Shown piece after piece: positions 53,152 through 61,572 of a DNA stretch of 64,000 bases (position 1 is the first letter of the stretch; every line of letters starts with the position of its first letter). Source of the DNA: Nitrospirillum amazonense (GTDB taxonomy: Bacteria > Pseudomonadota > Alphaproteobacteria > Azospirillales > Azospirillaceae). The stretch covers positions 1-64,000 of the forward strand of contig NZ_VITV01000017.1 of assembly GCF_007828035.1 (NCBI RefSeq). The letters are read 5' to 3'. Below the pieces are notes generated by a model. The model did not search any database. It worked only from the letters and a program-made list of their open reading frames with translations, and was not told where the DNA came from. The position numbers and the translations under genes were made by a program.

Positions 53152-54000
53152 TTAATGCGCCAGCAGGGCGGGGATCGGCGTTCTCGTCAGGATGTCCCGG
53201 GTGACGCCGCCCAACACCCATTCCCTAAGCCGGGAATGGCCGTAGGCACCGGCTACCAGCAGGCCGGCGCCCAGCCGTTCGGCCTCGTTGAAAAGCGCTT
53301 CGGAGGCGTTGCGCCATTCGCGCAGGTGGCGAAGCTCGACCTTGACGCCGTGCCGGTCCAGATAGCGCGCCAGGTCGGCGCCCGGCTCCTCGCCTATGGC
53401 CTCCGGCGGACGGCCGTCCTCCACCATCGCGGCCACCACCTGGGTCGCCGCCTGCAGGAAGGGCATGGCCCGGCTGACTGCGTTGGCGGCTTCCCGGCTG
53501 TCGGTCCAGGCGACCAGGACGGTGTCCATGGGACGGACGCGCACCGGCTCTTCCTCCGGCACCACGAACACGCCGCGACCGGATCCGAACAGGGCCGCCT
53601 CCACGATCTCCGGGGCCCGGCCCGGCACGGCGAAACCGGGCCGGTAAGGGGTGCGCACCACCATCAGGTCGGCGGTCCGGGCCTGGTTGGCCACGATACG
53701 CTCCACCCCCTCGGCCAGGATATCGAAACGGCGGAGGTCATAGGGAACGCTCAGCCTGTCCAGCCGGGTCCGCAGATCCTCCTTGGTCTTGTCCACCTGG
53801 GCCTTGAACTGCGCCATCTGTTCCGATGCCACGTCCCTGCTGATGGCGTATTGGGGCAGGTTCAGGATGATTTCCGGCAGAAGTACGCAATGGAGCCCGC
53901 GAATATGGGCGCCACGCGCGGCCGCCAAATATTCCGCATAAACGATGCGGGCCTCATCGTCAGGCGTACCGTCAAGATGAACGATGATTTCTTTGATCAT
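53152..54000 (-). CDS. Universal stress protein with tandem Usp domains (copy 2)
   Basis: A 282-residue paralogue of the Usp at 44289-45122. It starts MIKEIIVHLDGTPDDEARIV. MDTVLVAWTDSREAANAVSR opens the second domain and GAYGHSRLREWVLGGVTRDI ends it. It is the first gene of a leftward run of eight (usp, prs, BON, kinase, BON, BON, groEL, yccA-like) with small gaps or overlaps. A FixK/FNR-like box lies 103 bp upstream. Confidence 0.92.
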   Translation of the reverse strand: MIKEIIVHLDGTPDDEARIVYAEYLAAARGAHIRGLHCVLLPEIILNLPQYAISRDVASEQMAQFKAQVDKTKEDLRTRLDRLSVPYDLRRFDILAEGVERIVANQARTADLMVVRTPYRPGFAVPGRAPEIVEAALFGSGRGVFVVPEEEPVRVRPMDTVLVAWTDSREAANAVSRAMPFLQAATQVVAAMVEDGRPPEAIGEEPGADLARYLDRHGVKVELRHLREWRNASEALFNEAERLGAGLLVAGAYGHSRLREWVLGGVTRDILTRTPIPALLAH

Positions 54001-54102
54001 GACGCCGGCCCTCATCTTCAGGGGAAGCGGCCTGTCCACGCCAGTGCGCGGTGCCGGGTCGCCAGCACGGTTTGAGTATTGGCGTCATCCCGCACGCCCG
54101 CT

Positions 54103-54116
54103 TTGATGCAAGTCAA
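54103..54116. promoter_or_regulatory. FixK/FNR-like box upstream of the usp-prs-BON-groEL operon
   Basis: TTGATGCAAGTCAA has intact TTGA and TCAA arms. It sits 103 bp before the usp copy 2 ATG and after the transpeptidase gene end. Confidence 0.7.
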
Positions 54117-54192
54117 CAAGGCCCGCGCCCGTAGGAGGTACGCAAATGGAACAGTCGGAGGATGTTGGTGGTGGCCTTCACGGCACCGGTCA

Positions 54193-55203
54193 TCATCGTC
54201 GTGGGGACTGCTCCCCCGCCGCTGCCGTGTCCGGAGACTTCAGGATGGGGACAGGCAGGCCGTTGCGACTTGAAAGGATGTCGTCGACCAGTCCCCAATC
54301 CACCCGGTCCACGGCGTCGCCCGCCAGGCGGGCGATCCACAACCGGGTGTCCATGGTCGATTGGGCCGACAGGTGCGGGACGAAGGTGCCGTTCCGCTCT
54401 ATCTCATCCGCCTGGTCGCGGTCGGGATGGGCCTCCAGATAAAGCTCGCCATCGATCCATCCCAGCTTGACCGGCTGGTCCACCATCACGACCCGCGTGC
54501 CTATACTCACCTGGGGGAAAAGGCGCGCGATGTCCTCCGGATACAGGCGGATGCAGCCGTGGCTGACGCGCCGGCCCACGCCGTCGGGCTTGTTCGTCCC
54601 GTGCACGGCATAGGCCGGCCACGACATGTCCAGGGCGAAGGCGCCCAGGGGATTGTCCGGCCCTGGACCCACCGAACGGGGAAGGTCGGGGTGCTCCGCC
54701 CGGACCGTGGGCGGTGGTGTCCAAACCGGATTGACCCTTTTGCCGCGGATGTGGCCTTCGCCCATGGGCTCGGGGTAGGGATCCGCCGCGCTGCCGATGG
54801 GCATGCTGGTCGGTTCCCCTTTGGCCGGCAGCCAGTACAGGCGGAAGTCGCCCAGGTTGATGATGATCAGGGAGCGGCGGGCGGGGGCGGGCGGCACATC
54901 CGGCAAAAGATGCGCCAGGGGCAACAGCACCACGGCATCGGGGCGGGGCTGCCAAGGGTCGATGTCCGGGTTCACCGCGCGCACTTCGACATAGCCGAGG
55001 TCGAAGCGGCGGGCGACATCCATCAAGGTCTCGCTGGGGGATTCTATGCGATAGGCGGCGGTTTCGCCGATCAAGGTGCCGGCCAACACCGGGTGCCAGT
55101 GGGGGAGAAGCGCGAGCAGGGTGGCCACCCCCACGCGTTGCCAGCCCGTCGGCCAGCCAGCGGGCCGGCCGCGCGTGGGCCGGCCCAGCCGGGGTTTGAT
55201 CAT
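54193..55203 (-). CDS. L,D-transpeptidase (YkuD), exported, with LysM-like region
   Basis: A 336-residue protein. The N-terminal hydrophobic stretch RVGVATLLALLPHWHPVLAG is a probable signal. A LysM-like segment (AYRIESPSETLMDVARRFDL) covers residues ~50-90. The YkuD catalytic domain has YAVHGTNKPDGVGRRVSHGC with Cys217 and IRLYPEDIARLF. In ErfK/YbiS-type relatives such enzymes join the outer-membrane lipoprotein Lpp to peptidoglycan. The start overlaps the stop of the lipoprotein gene (ATGA), so enzyme and probable substrate are translated together. Confidence 0.9.
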   Translation of the reverse strand: MIKPRLGRPTRGRPAGWPTGWQRVGVATLLALLPHWHPVLAGTLIGETAAYRIESPSETLMDVARRFDLGYVEVRAVNPDIDPWQPRPDAVVLLPLAHLLPDVPPAPARRSLIIINLGDFRLYWLPAKGEPTSMPIGSAADPYPEPMGEGHIRGKRVNPVWTPPPTVRAEHPDLPRSVGPGPDNPLGAFALDMSWPAYAVHGTNKPDGVGRRVSHGCIRLYPEDIARLFPQVSIGTRVVMVDQPVKLGWIDGELYLEAHPDRDQADEIERNGTFVPHLSAQSTMDTRLWIARLAGDAVDRVDWGLVDDILSSRNGLPVPILKSPDTAAAGEQSPRR

Positions 55204-55487
55204 TTGCGCAGGTTCCGCTGGAATATCTTGTCGATCTTGTCGGCGGCCGCGTTGGCCTTGGCGGCGGCTTCCTGCGCGGCGGCGGCGGCGGCTTGGGCGG
55301 CGGTGGCGGCCTGGGCGGCACTGGCGGCCGCTTGGTCGGCAGCGGCCTTGGCCGCCGCCGCCGTGGCCTGCGCCTGTTCCGCGACGGCCTTGGTGTTGGC
55401 CAGCAGGGCCTTGTCCTGCTCGCTCAAGGAGGTGCAGCCGGCCAGCAAGGTGCTGCCGATCAAGAGCACCGAGAAGGTTTTCAGCAT
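55200..55487 (-). CDS. Lpp/OprI-like murein lipoprotein
   Basis: A 95-residue lipoprotein. The lipobox LLAGC has Cys18, followed by an alanine-rich heptad coiled coil (residues ~25-85, many Ala-Ala-Ala-x). The C-terminus DKIFQRNLRK ends in Arg-Lys like E. coli Lpp, whose terminal Lys is linked to peptidoglycan. AGGAGAATTGACC precedes the ATG at 55487. The next gene is an L,D-transpeptidase. A FixK/FNR-like box lies 186 bp upstream. Predicted location: outer-membrane inner leaflet, tethered to the wall. Confidence 0.85.
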   Translation of the reverse strand: MLKTFSVLLIGSTLLAGCTSLSEQDKALLANTKAVAEQAQATAAAAKAAADQAAASAAQAATAAQAAAAAAQEAAAKANAAADKIDKIFQRNLRK

Positions 55488-55672
55488 GGTCAATTCTCCT
55501 GCATGGATTGGAGGCCCGCGCCGACGAGGCAGCGGTGTCACACGAACAGAAATCCAGGCGGCGACGAAGACATGTGGTCGCGGCGGTTCTTCAATGGACT
55601 GCTCAAGGTCTTGAGAGGCTCAAAACCGCCCAGCCGCCAATAGAACTCTAAGGGAATGCCTGGTTCGGCACC

Positions 55673-55686
55673 TTGAGTTGGATCAA
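55673..55686. promoter_or_regulatory. FixK/FNR-like box upstream of the lipoprotein-transpeptidase pair
   Basis: TTGAGTTGGATCAA; minus strand TTGATCCAACTCAA. It is a near-ideal match, 186 bp before the lipoprotein ATG and just past the end of the broken phosphoribosyltransferase gene. Confidence 0.7.
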
Positions 55687-55735
55687 GTCGAGATGGTTGC
55701 CATGATTACTTGATTTTTCTAAAAAGCCTGCGATC

Positions 55736-56251
55736 TCACGGCATCGCGAAGTCTTGGCCCGGCGCCGGGAACGACGACCACCGTCGCGACGTGTCGCTGG
55801 CGGGCGGCGCGCACGGCGCCCGCATCCTGGCGCCGGTGGCGATACCATCGTCCACCAGGATGACGGTCTTGCCGTTCAGGTTGGGGGCGGGCCGGCCATC
55901 CCCGTACAGGCGGTGCCGTCGGTCCAGTTCCCGCATCTCGCCAGCGACGATCCTGTCCACCTCGGCTGGGGAGATCCGTGGGGCGGACAAGGTCGTTTCA
56001 ACCAGCACGACGACCGGTTTGCCGCCTTCGGCACCTTCGGCGAAGGTGCCCATGGCGGTTTCAGGCTCGATGGGAACCTCCAGCTTGCGGACCAGCATCA
56101 GCACCAATGGCACGTCCAGGGCATGGGCGACCTGATATGCGACGGGTACGCCGTCCCGAGGCAGGGCCAGGACCACGGTGATCCCGTTCTTGCGGTCTGC
56201 CAGGCGGCCTGCCAGCCGTTGACCGGCGTCGCGTCTATCCATGAACCGCAT
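55736..56251 (-). pseudogene. Frameshifted phosphoribosyltransferase (COG1926-like)
   Basis: The first ~145 residues match predicted phosphoribosyltransferases: MRFMDRRDAGQRLAGRLADR, VVLALPRDGVPVAYQVAHAL and the PRPP loop TVILVDDGIATGARMRA. Thereafter the frame gives an unrelated PCAPPASDTSRRWSSF. In the next frame the expected helix AVRAARQRHVATVVVVP appears, so one base seems lost around 55814-55819. The restored frame still stops early, at about 55719, well short of the family's usual ~210-230 residues. It is probably inactivated, or a sequencing error plus truncation. It lies 14 bp behind the PHB depolymerase gene. Confidence 0.75.
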
Positions 56252-56265
56252 GCACAGGCCCTCGG

Positions 56266-57312
56266 CTATAGGTGCCGGTGCAGAAACTCGTTGACCATCG
56301 GTCGGACCCGCTCACGCCAGACAGTGCCATGGAAAAGATCGAAATGCCCGGCACCTGGGAGAAGGCTGTGGCCGCGCCTGTCCTGGGGGATGTCGGGGCA
56401 CAGGTCATGGGCCACCCGGCATTGCCCGGGGCCGGCGATATCGTCCCGGCCACCCTCGACGGTGAGCAGGGCGGTGTCTCGTACGGCCCTGGCGTCCACC
56501 GGCAAGTCAAACCAGACCATCCGACCCTCTGGCAGCGCATGGGCGTGATAGACGGTGCCGATGACGTCCAGAAAAAACTCCGCCGGCACGTCGATCAGGG
56601 CCCCCAGGCTGGGCAGGAAGGGGTGTCCCTTGGGATCGCTCCCATCATCGTGAAGTGCCTTCGTGATGATGTCGCATCCGTCGGCGAGGTGGCGGTTCAC
56701 GTAGGACCACAGCACCTTTTCTTGCGTCGTCCCGGCATAGACCGGGCGTCCCGCGCCGGGGCGTCCGGCTGTAACGGCTGTGATCGCATGCTCGCGAAAC
56801 CAGTCCAGGGAATGGGTCATGGCGAAGCGATCACCGGGGGTGGAGTTGACGCGGGGATCGATCTTGCCGCCGATCAGGACCAGGCCGCGCGGTTTGGCCA
56901 AGGTCCGGCTGGATGCCAGCAGAGCGGTGGCGGCCAGGGCCGGCAGGGCCGACTGGCACAGACCGATCAGGTTGACCTCTTCTCCCAGATCCTGGACGGC
57001 TTCCAATACCTGCGACAGGCAGTGGGGCAAGCCGAAGCCTCCGCATGCCGCGGGCACCTCCGCCGCGTCACGCCATTCCAGCAGGTGCAGGTCGGTCCCT
57101 GCTACCAAATCCGCGACCATGTCATACAGGAGGCGAGGGTTCACGCCTGATAACGGCGCAACCAGCAGAGTGCGTGGGAGGGGCGCGGGCTCCCGGTCGC
57201 CGGTGACATGGAAGCGCAGCAGGCGGCCAAACGCGCCATCCCGCAGGATTTCCTCCGTGAAGCCGCCTGGGGCCTGCGGAATGTCATGCGGCAAAGGCAA
57301 TGGTTCCGGCAC
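56266..57312 (-). CDS. Intracellular polyhydroxybutyrate depolymerase-like hydrolase (PhaZ type)
   Basis: A 348-residue alpha/beta hydrolase. LIGLCQSALPALAATALLAS near residue 115 has Cys119 as the nucleophile typical of intracellular PhaZ. GGKIDPRVNSTPGDR follows, then the C-terminal LTVEGGRDDIAGPGQCRVAH with the catalytic Asp and GAGHFDLFHGTVWRERVRPM with the His. It would mobilise native PHB granules. No signal peptide is present. It is about 50-60 residues shorter at the N-terminus than many PhaZ proteins. A FixK/FNR-like box lies 116 bp upstream. Confidence 0.85.
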   Translation of the reverse strand: MPEPLPLPHDIPQAPGGFTEEILRDGAFGRLLRFHVTGDREPAPLPRTLLVAPLSGVNPRLLYDMVADLVAGTDLHLLEWRDAAEVPAACGGFGLPHCLSQVLEAVQDLGEEVNLIGLCQSALPALAATALLASSRTLAKPRGLVLIGGKIDPRVNSTPGDRFAMTHSLDWFREHAITAVTAGRPGAGRPVYAGTTQEKVLWSYVNRHLADGCDIITKALHDDGSDPKGHPFLPSLGALIDVPAEFFLDVIGTVYHAHALPEGRMVWFDLPVDARAVRDTALLTVEGGRDDIAGPGQCRVAHDLCPDIPQDRRGHSLLPGAGHFDLFHGTVWRERVRPMVNEFLHRHL

Positions 57313-57427
57313 GCTCTCCTCCGTTGGGTCGAGGGGCAGGCAACCTGGAAGGCTGATGGTTGGCTGATCAACGCATCATCGCGGCGGCCATCGTTAAGCA
57401 TCTTGGGTCAATCGTTGGTCGACGACA

Positions 57428-57441
57428 TTGACCTAGCGCAA
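57428..57441. promoter_or_regulatory. FixK/FNR-like box upstream of the PHB depolymerase gene
   Basis: TTGACCTAGCGCAA; minus strand TTGCGCTAGGTCAA. One arm is intact, the other reads CGCAA. It is 116 bp before the depolymerase ATG. Confidence 0.5.
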
Positions 57442-57540
57442 GGAAGGGGTGCCGCACTCGAATCTGCTCGCCGGGCCGCGCGTCAAAGATCGCGCCTGCA
57501 GGCTCGACAGTTCTGCACCGCAGCCTACGAAGAATATCGG

Positions 57541-57846
57541 AGGCCGGTATGATCCTGTGAACTGATGGTGTGGATCCCCCTTTTCCGGCATCCCTGAACG
57601 TGCAGGCCGCGCAGTTGCAGGCGGCCGTGGCGGCGTTGAAGACTGAGCGCGCTAACCACACAGATGCAGGTCCTGACCGCTCAGGCTGAGGCGCGAATGG
57701 TTCAGCTCGCGACAATGGCCGACCTGTTACTGGCGGTCCTGGCCCCTGTTGGTGGTGGCGTCTGGACCACGCGGCCCATCCAGACACCGCCCGCCCCCTG
57801 GCCGAGCACCTGAAGGCCACGTTCGCCTTGCTGGACCGGCTATAGC
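57541..57846 (+). pseudogene. Multiply frameshifted remnant of a helical protein
   Basis: Successive frames on the + strand give coding-like pieces: ASLNVQAAQLQAAVAALKTE, then VLTAQAEARMVQLATMADLL, then TARPLAEHLKATFALLDRL followed by a stop. Each is Ala/Leu/Gln-rich and coiled-coil-like, separated by frameshifts. The pieces look like one degraded gene; I do not recognise the family. Confidence 0.35.
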
Positions 57847-57980
57847 CGCCCGCATCTTGCTCTTAACCTGGTCATGACAAAGAGGGTTTGCACGATCAGG
57901 TGATATCACCCGAACCGATCACACCCTGGGCCACTCGGCGGAACGCGCGTGTGGCTCTGCGCGTTCCGCGCAAGTCCGGC

Positions 57981-58742
57981 TTAAGCGGCCTTGGCGTAGG
58001 TGAAGCCGCTTCGCTGCAGTTCAACTAGGTACGCCACCACGCTGGGGACCAGGACCACCCCCGGAATGAGGTTATTGGTCAGATCAGCGGCGATGGTGTC
58101 GGCGTTTGATCCTTGCCTGGCGAGTCCGCGTGCGATCGCATGGATAGAATCGTGACAAGCGATCATGACCACGCCGCGCCTCTGCAGCGAGATGATGCTG
58201 TTGTTGCCGGGGCCGTAAAAGCCGTTCACGTTTTGGTGATCATCGGCAGGAGATACGTCCGGTGGTACAATAATAAAATCATTGCGTGCGAACCTGCCGC
58301 CAGTGTTCCCGGCAAGACCATACTTGTCCCAGATGCTTTGATTGAAAAGCGCGAGGTGGGCGGTGCCGTGGGTGGCCGAGACCGCGAGAAAGTCGGTATT
58401 GCCGTGGGCGAACTGTTGCCCATTGAGCGATTCACGAATGAGGTTGGGCCAGGCGGCGGCAATGTCGCTGCTTTCCCACACCTGTTTAGGACCACCGCGG
58501 TAATCGAGCAGAAGAGCTGAAGCTTCGTGGTCCCATAGCTCCATGCGATCCAGCATGAAGGGAACCGTGGTGAAGTCGCGGCGGCGAGGCGCGGCAGCAA
58601 GACGCCGCGTCAGGTCGGCGATATGGGTCATTCCCGGCGCTGACGTCGGGGCCGCCGACACAGTGGCCGCGTGCAATGCGGCCACTGCGCCGACACCGGC
58701 GCCAAACGTGAGAAACGCGGAACGTCGGTTCACATCCGGCAT
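57981..58742 (-). CDS. Tat-exported DsrE-like protein
   Basis: A 253-residue protein. The N-terminus NRRSAFLTFGAGVGAVAALH is a twin-arginine signal. The mature part has a DsrE-like arrangement ending RRGVVMIACHDSIHAIARGL and LIPGVVLVPSVVAYLVELQR SGFTY, with one Cys in the position typical of that fold. DsrE-family proteins handle sulfur or act as small periplasmic partners; the role here is unknown. It lies 13 bp downstream of the beta-lactamase-DUF302 gene on the same strand, so the two are probably co-transcribed. Confidence 0.6.
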   Translation of the reverse strand: MPDVNRRSAFLTFGAGVGAVAALHAATVSAAPTSAPGMTHIADLTRRLAAAPRRRDFTTVPFMLDRMELWDHEASALLLDYRGGPKQVWESSDIAAAWPNLIRESLNGQQFAHGNTDFLAVSATHGTAHLALFNQSIWDKYGLAGNTGGRFARNDFIIVPPDVSPADDHQNVNGFYGPGNNSIISLQRRGVVMIACHDSIHAIARGLARQGSNADTIAADLTNNLIPGVVLVPSVVAYLVELQRSGFTYAKAA

Positions 58743-58755
58743 GATCGACGTTCAC

Positions 58756-60369
58756 TCAATAAGTGTAGACATTGGCGGCCCGGTTCACCAGCGCCTCAAG
58801 CGCCTTGCCCATGGCGGTCAGCGTTGCCGGATCCTCAACCCCGTAGCGGGTGACTAGCGCGTCAAGGTCGGGATGCCCGATCCAGGTCCGGCCCATCTCG
58901 TCCTGCCAGACGAGGACGCGGAGCGGCAACTCGATGCCAAGTGACTGTTGCTTCTGCATCAACTTGGTGCCCATCTTCGGGTTGCCGAAAACAATCACGG
59001 TTGTCGGTCGCAGCTTTTCGCTAACGCCCTCGGCGTTCGCAGCATGGTCAAAGGTGGCGAAAACCGGAACCTTCGCTTCCGCAAGAATGGCCTTGACGCG
59101 CTGGATTGTCTCCGCCGGACCGTACTTGCTCTCCTGGGCAACGATGCTTCGGCGATAGATGTCGGGGCCGAGATCATCCTTGTACGCGGTGGCGATATCG
59201 CGGGCCAAAACGGTCAAATCAACCCCCTCCTTGTTGGTCAGAAGGGTGACGCACACCAGTTCGGATGATTCCGTGAAGCGGCTGAGGTACGAGCTGAAGC
59301 CGGGCGAATTGCCCTTGATTTCCATGAATCCCGGATGATGGGTGAACTCCCATCCCGCCATCGCCGGCACCACGGTGCCGTTGGCGAGCCTGGTGGGTTT
59401 ATAAATGACGTCGCGGTCGGCCGCGTCCTTGATGAGCGTGGAGCCGGCGAGGCCGATGTCCCACTTGCTGATATCTTCGGCTGACGACCAGAGATCGCCG
59501 AACCCGAAGAGATTGGCCGAGGCCTCGGGCTTCAGCGCCACCATTTGCCCGTTGGCGGAACGGTAGCCCGTCGCGGGCTCCACCGGGTTGATATAACGTG
59601 CATCGGACTTGAATTTCTGGTGCTGATTGTCGTCGGTCGGAATCGGGTCGGGTCTATCAACCGCAGCTTTGGTCGCGAGGTCGCTCGCGAACATGGTGGC
59701 GGGCAGCCCTTCGACCTCGATCTGGAATTTCCACACGAAGTCATGGAACGACATGCCGCTGGCCTTCTCGACTGCCATAGCGAGCAGGGTGGAATCCGTG
59801 GCGCTGAGCCGGACTTCCGTACCACTCTTGAACAGCATGGGCTTGCCCGCTGCCAGGGCGAGCAGTTCATCCGGCGTGTAGCTACGGCTGTCGTCCAGCA
59901 GGTCACGGTAATCCGGGATGCCGGAACTGTGTTGCATCAGCTCAAGCAGGGTCACCCTGCGCCAATTGCCTGGAAGGTCGTCGATGAACTTGCCAATCGT
60001 ATCGGTCAGCTGGAGCTTGCCTTGCTCTTTGAGCTGCATGATCGCCACGGCGGTGAAGGCTTGGGTGATGGGCCCGATATTCCACATCGTGCGGGTGGAC
60101 GCGAGTTCGTCATGGTCAAGGCTGGTCTTGCCATAGCCGGCGGATCGCGGAATGTAGGGCGCCTGGACGATCGCCATAGTCAGGCCGGGGAGCCCATTCC
60201 TGGCGATGAAGTCGGCAATCAACTGATCGATATATTCACCACGATCCTGCAGGTTGGCGCTGCCGCGCACGATAGGCAGCTTGGGCGCGGCCTGGGCTGA
60301 TGCCGAGGTGGCCTGGGCAAGACAGCCGGTGGCGAATGCCAAAGCCGCCGCGGCGCGCGAAAACATCAT
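58756..60369 (-). CDS. Serine-hydrolase (beta-lactamase fold) pseudo-enzyme fused to DUF302
   Basis: A 537-residue exported protein (signal FSRAAAALAFATGCLAQATS). Residues ~45-390 have the class C beta-lactamase/esterase outline (HSSGIPDYRDLLDDS, MAGWEFTHHPGF). However, the catalytic SxxK is replaced by PITQ (100-103) in NIGPITQAFTA, and the YxN motif by LSA in EVRLSATDSTLLAM. The last ~120 residues are a DUF302 domain (VPVFATFDHAANAEGVSEKL, RPTTVIVFGNPKMGTKLMQK, LPLRVLVWQDE). A binding rather than hydrolytic role is likely. GAGGACTGACT precedes the ATG pair at 60366/60369. Confidence 0.82.
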   Translation of the reverse strand: MMFSRAAAALAFATGCLAQATSASAQAAPKLPIVRGSANLQDRGEYIDQLIADFIARNGLPGLTMAIVQAPYIPRSAGYGKTSLDHDELASTRTMWNIGPITQAFTAVAIMQLKEQGKLQLTDTIGKFIDDLPGNWRRVTLLELMQHSSGIPDYRDLLDDSRSYTPDELLALAAGKPMLFKSGTEVRLSATDSTLLAMAVEKASGMSFHDFVWKFQIEVEGLPATMFASDLATKAAVDRPDPIPTDDNQHQKFKSDARYINPVEPATGYRSANGQMVALKPEASANLFGFGDLWSSAEDISKWDIGLAGSTLIKDAADRDVIYKPTRLANGTVVPAMAGWEFTHHPGFMEIKGNSPGFSSYLSRFTESSELVCVTLLTNKEGVDLTVLARDIATAYKDDLGPDIYRRSIVAQESKYGPAETIQRVKAILAEAKVPVFATFDHAANAEGVSEKLRPTTVIVFGNPKMGTKLMQKQQSLGIELPLRVLVWQDEMGRTWIGHPDLDALVTRYGVEDPATLTAMGKALEALVNRAANVYTY

Positions 60370-60810
60370 AGTCAGTCCTCTGATCGGTTGGGGCCCGCAC
60401 GGGGCAAAAGGTGCGGCTAGGACCCAATTCCTCGCGTATTTCGCGGAATTTTCATAAATCCAAACGCTCGACGATTTTGACTGGGGTATATTTACGCAAC
60501 AACCCATACATAGAATCTTTATTTATATACTGCGGTATATGATTTGTCTGTGTCGCTCAATTCGCGGCGTTTTTCCGCTTTTTGTTATTTAATCGTTCAA
60601 GAAGCCGGGGCCGGCATTTGATCAAAGAAGGCGGCTATGACGGCGCTGAAATGGTAGGCGCATCGGATGTCCTTTTTTGTCGGGTACGTGACATTTAGGA
60701 CGGATGTCGGTCGGGGTAAAACCATCTCATTCCCCGCCGACGGCGACCGCCATAAGGCAAGGGTCAAGCTAAATGGCCGCCCAGCGGCCGCCTTTTCCTG
60801 GAGTAACATC
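60370..60810. other. Divergent intergenic region with a palindrome
   Basis: About 440 bp between the pseudo-enzyme gene and the SDR gene. It is partly AT-rich and holds the inverted repeat at 60525-60540. The SDR frame is open from about 60667 but the earlier ATG there has no ribosome binding site. Confidence 0.55.
60525..60540. promoter_or_regulatory. Small perfect inverted repeat
   Basis: ATATAC-TGCG-GTATAT. It lies between divergent genes, 156 bp from the pseudo-enzyme start and 271 bp from the SDR start. An operator or promoter element is possible; no matching second copy was found. Confidence 0.3.
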
Positions 60811-61569
60811 ATGCAAATGACCGGAAATACCATCTTTATCACCGGCGCCACCTCCGGCATTGGCCGGGGCCTGGCAGAGGCATTCCACAAGCTCGGTAAC
60901 CAAGTCATCATCGCCGGCCGCCGCCAGGCGCTGCTGGACGAGGTCACTGCCGCCAATCCCGGCATGGCCGGAATCCGGATGGACATCACCGATCCGGCCA
61001 GCATCACGGCGACGGCGGCCACCCTGGTCCGCGACTATCCGGCATTGAATGTTCTGGTGAACAACGCTGGTATCATGCCGTTCGACGATGCCGCCATGGT
61101 GGTGGACGATGCGGTCAGTCAGGCCATCCTGACCACCAACCTGCTGGGGCCGATCCGGATGACATCCGCGCTGATCGAGCACCTGAAGCGGCAGGCGCGC
61201 GCCACCGTCATCAACAACACGTCGGTCCTGGCCTATGTGCCGCTGGCTTTCACCGCCGTCTATTCCGCCAGTAAGGCGGCGCTGCATTCCTACACGCTGT
61301 CGCAGCGGTTCATGTTGCGCGAGACGTCGGTGAGGGTGCAGGAAATCGCTCCGCCTTGGGTCAACACCGACCTGATCAAGAAAAGCGACGATCCCCGCGC
61401 CATGCCGCTGGACGCTTTCATCGATCAGACCATGGCTGGTCTGGCGACTGAGGTCGAAGAAGTCGTGGTCGACGCAGCACGCGACTTCCGCAACAATCCC
61501 GGCCCGGGCGAGCATGCGCTGGTGAATGGTTTCAACGCCATGCTGGCCGCCAATCCCATACCCGTCTGA
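60811..61569 (+). CDS. SDR-family oxidoreductase, DltE-like
   Basis: A 252-residue SDR. TGNTIFITGATSGIGRGLAE contains the cofactor loop, NVLVNNAGIMPFDDAAM follows, NNTSVLAYVPLAFTAVYSAS and K supply Ser, Tyr and Lys, and APPWVNTDLI is near 185. The ATG at 60811 follows GGAG and aligns with the family start. It converges with the TetR gene, whose stop is 4 bp away. The substrate is unknown. Confidence 0.87.
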   Translation: MQMTGNTIFITGATSGIGRGLAEAFHKLGNQVIIAGRRQALLDEVTAANPGMAGIRMDITDPASITATAATLVRDYPALNVLVNNAGIMPFDDAAMVVDDAVSQAILTTNLLGPIRMTSALIEHLKRQARATVINNTSVLAYVPLAFTAVYSASKAALHSYTLSQRFMLRETSVRVQEIAPPWVNTDLIKKSDDPRAMPLDAFIDQTMAGLATEVEEVVVDAARDFRNNPGPGEHALVNGFNAMLAANPIPV

Positions 61570-61572
61570 CCT

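Larger units (their letters stand above)
57313..57980. other. Intergenic region with regulatory box and decayed coding sequence
   Basis: About 670 bp without an intact gene. It contains the FNR-like box at 57428 and the fragment described at 57541-57846. The rest shows nothing I can name. Confidence 0.6.

Noticed and set aside
57368-57820. 150-codon minus-strand open frame downstream of the DsrE-like gene
   Set aside because: Arg/Ala/Pro-rich with no motif; the plus strand shows a decayed gene instead.
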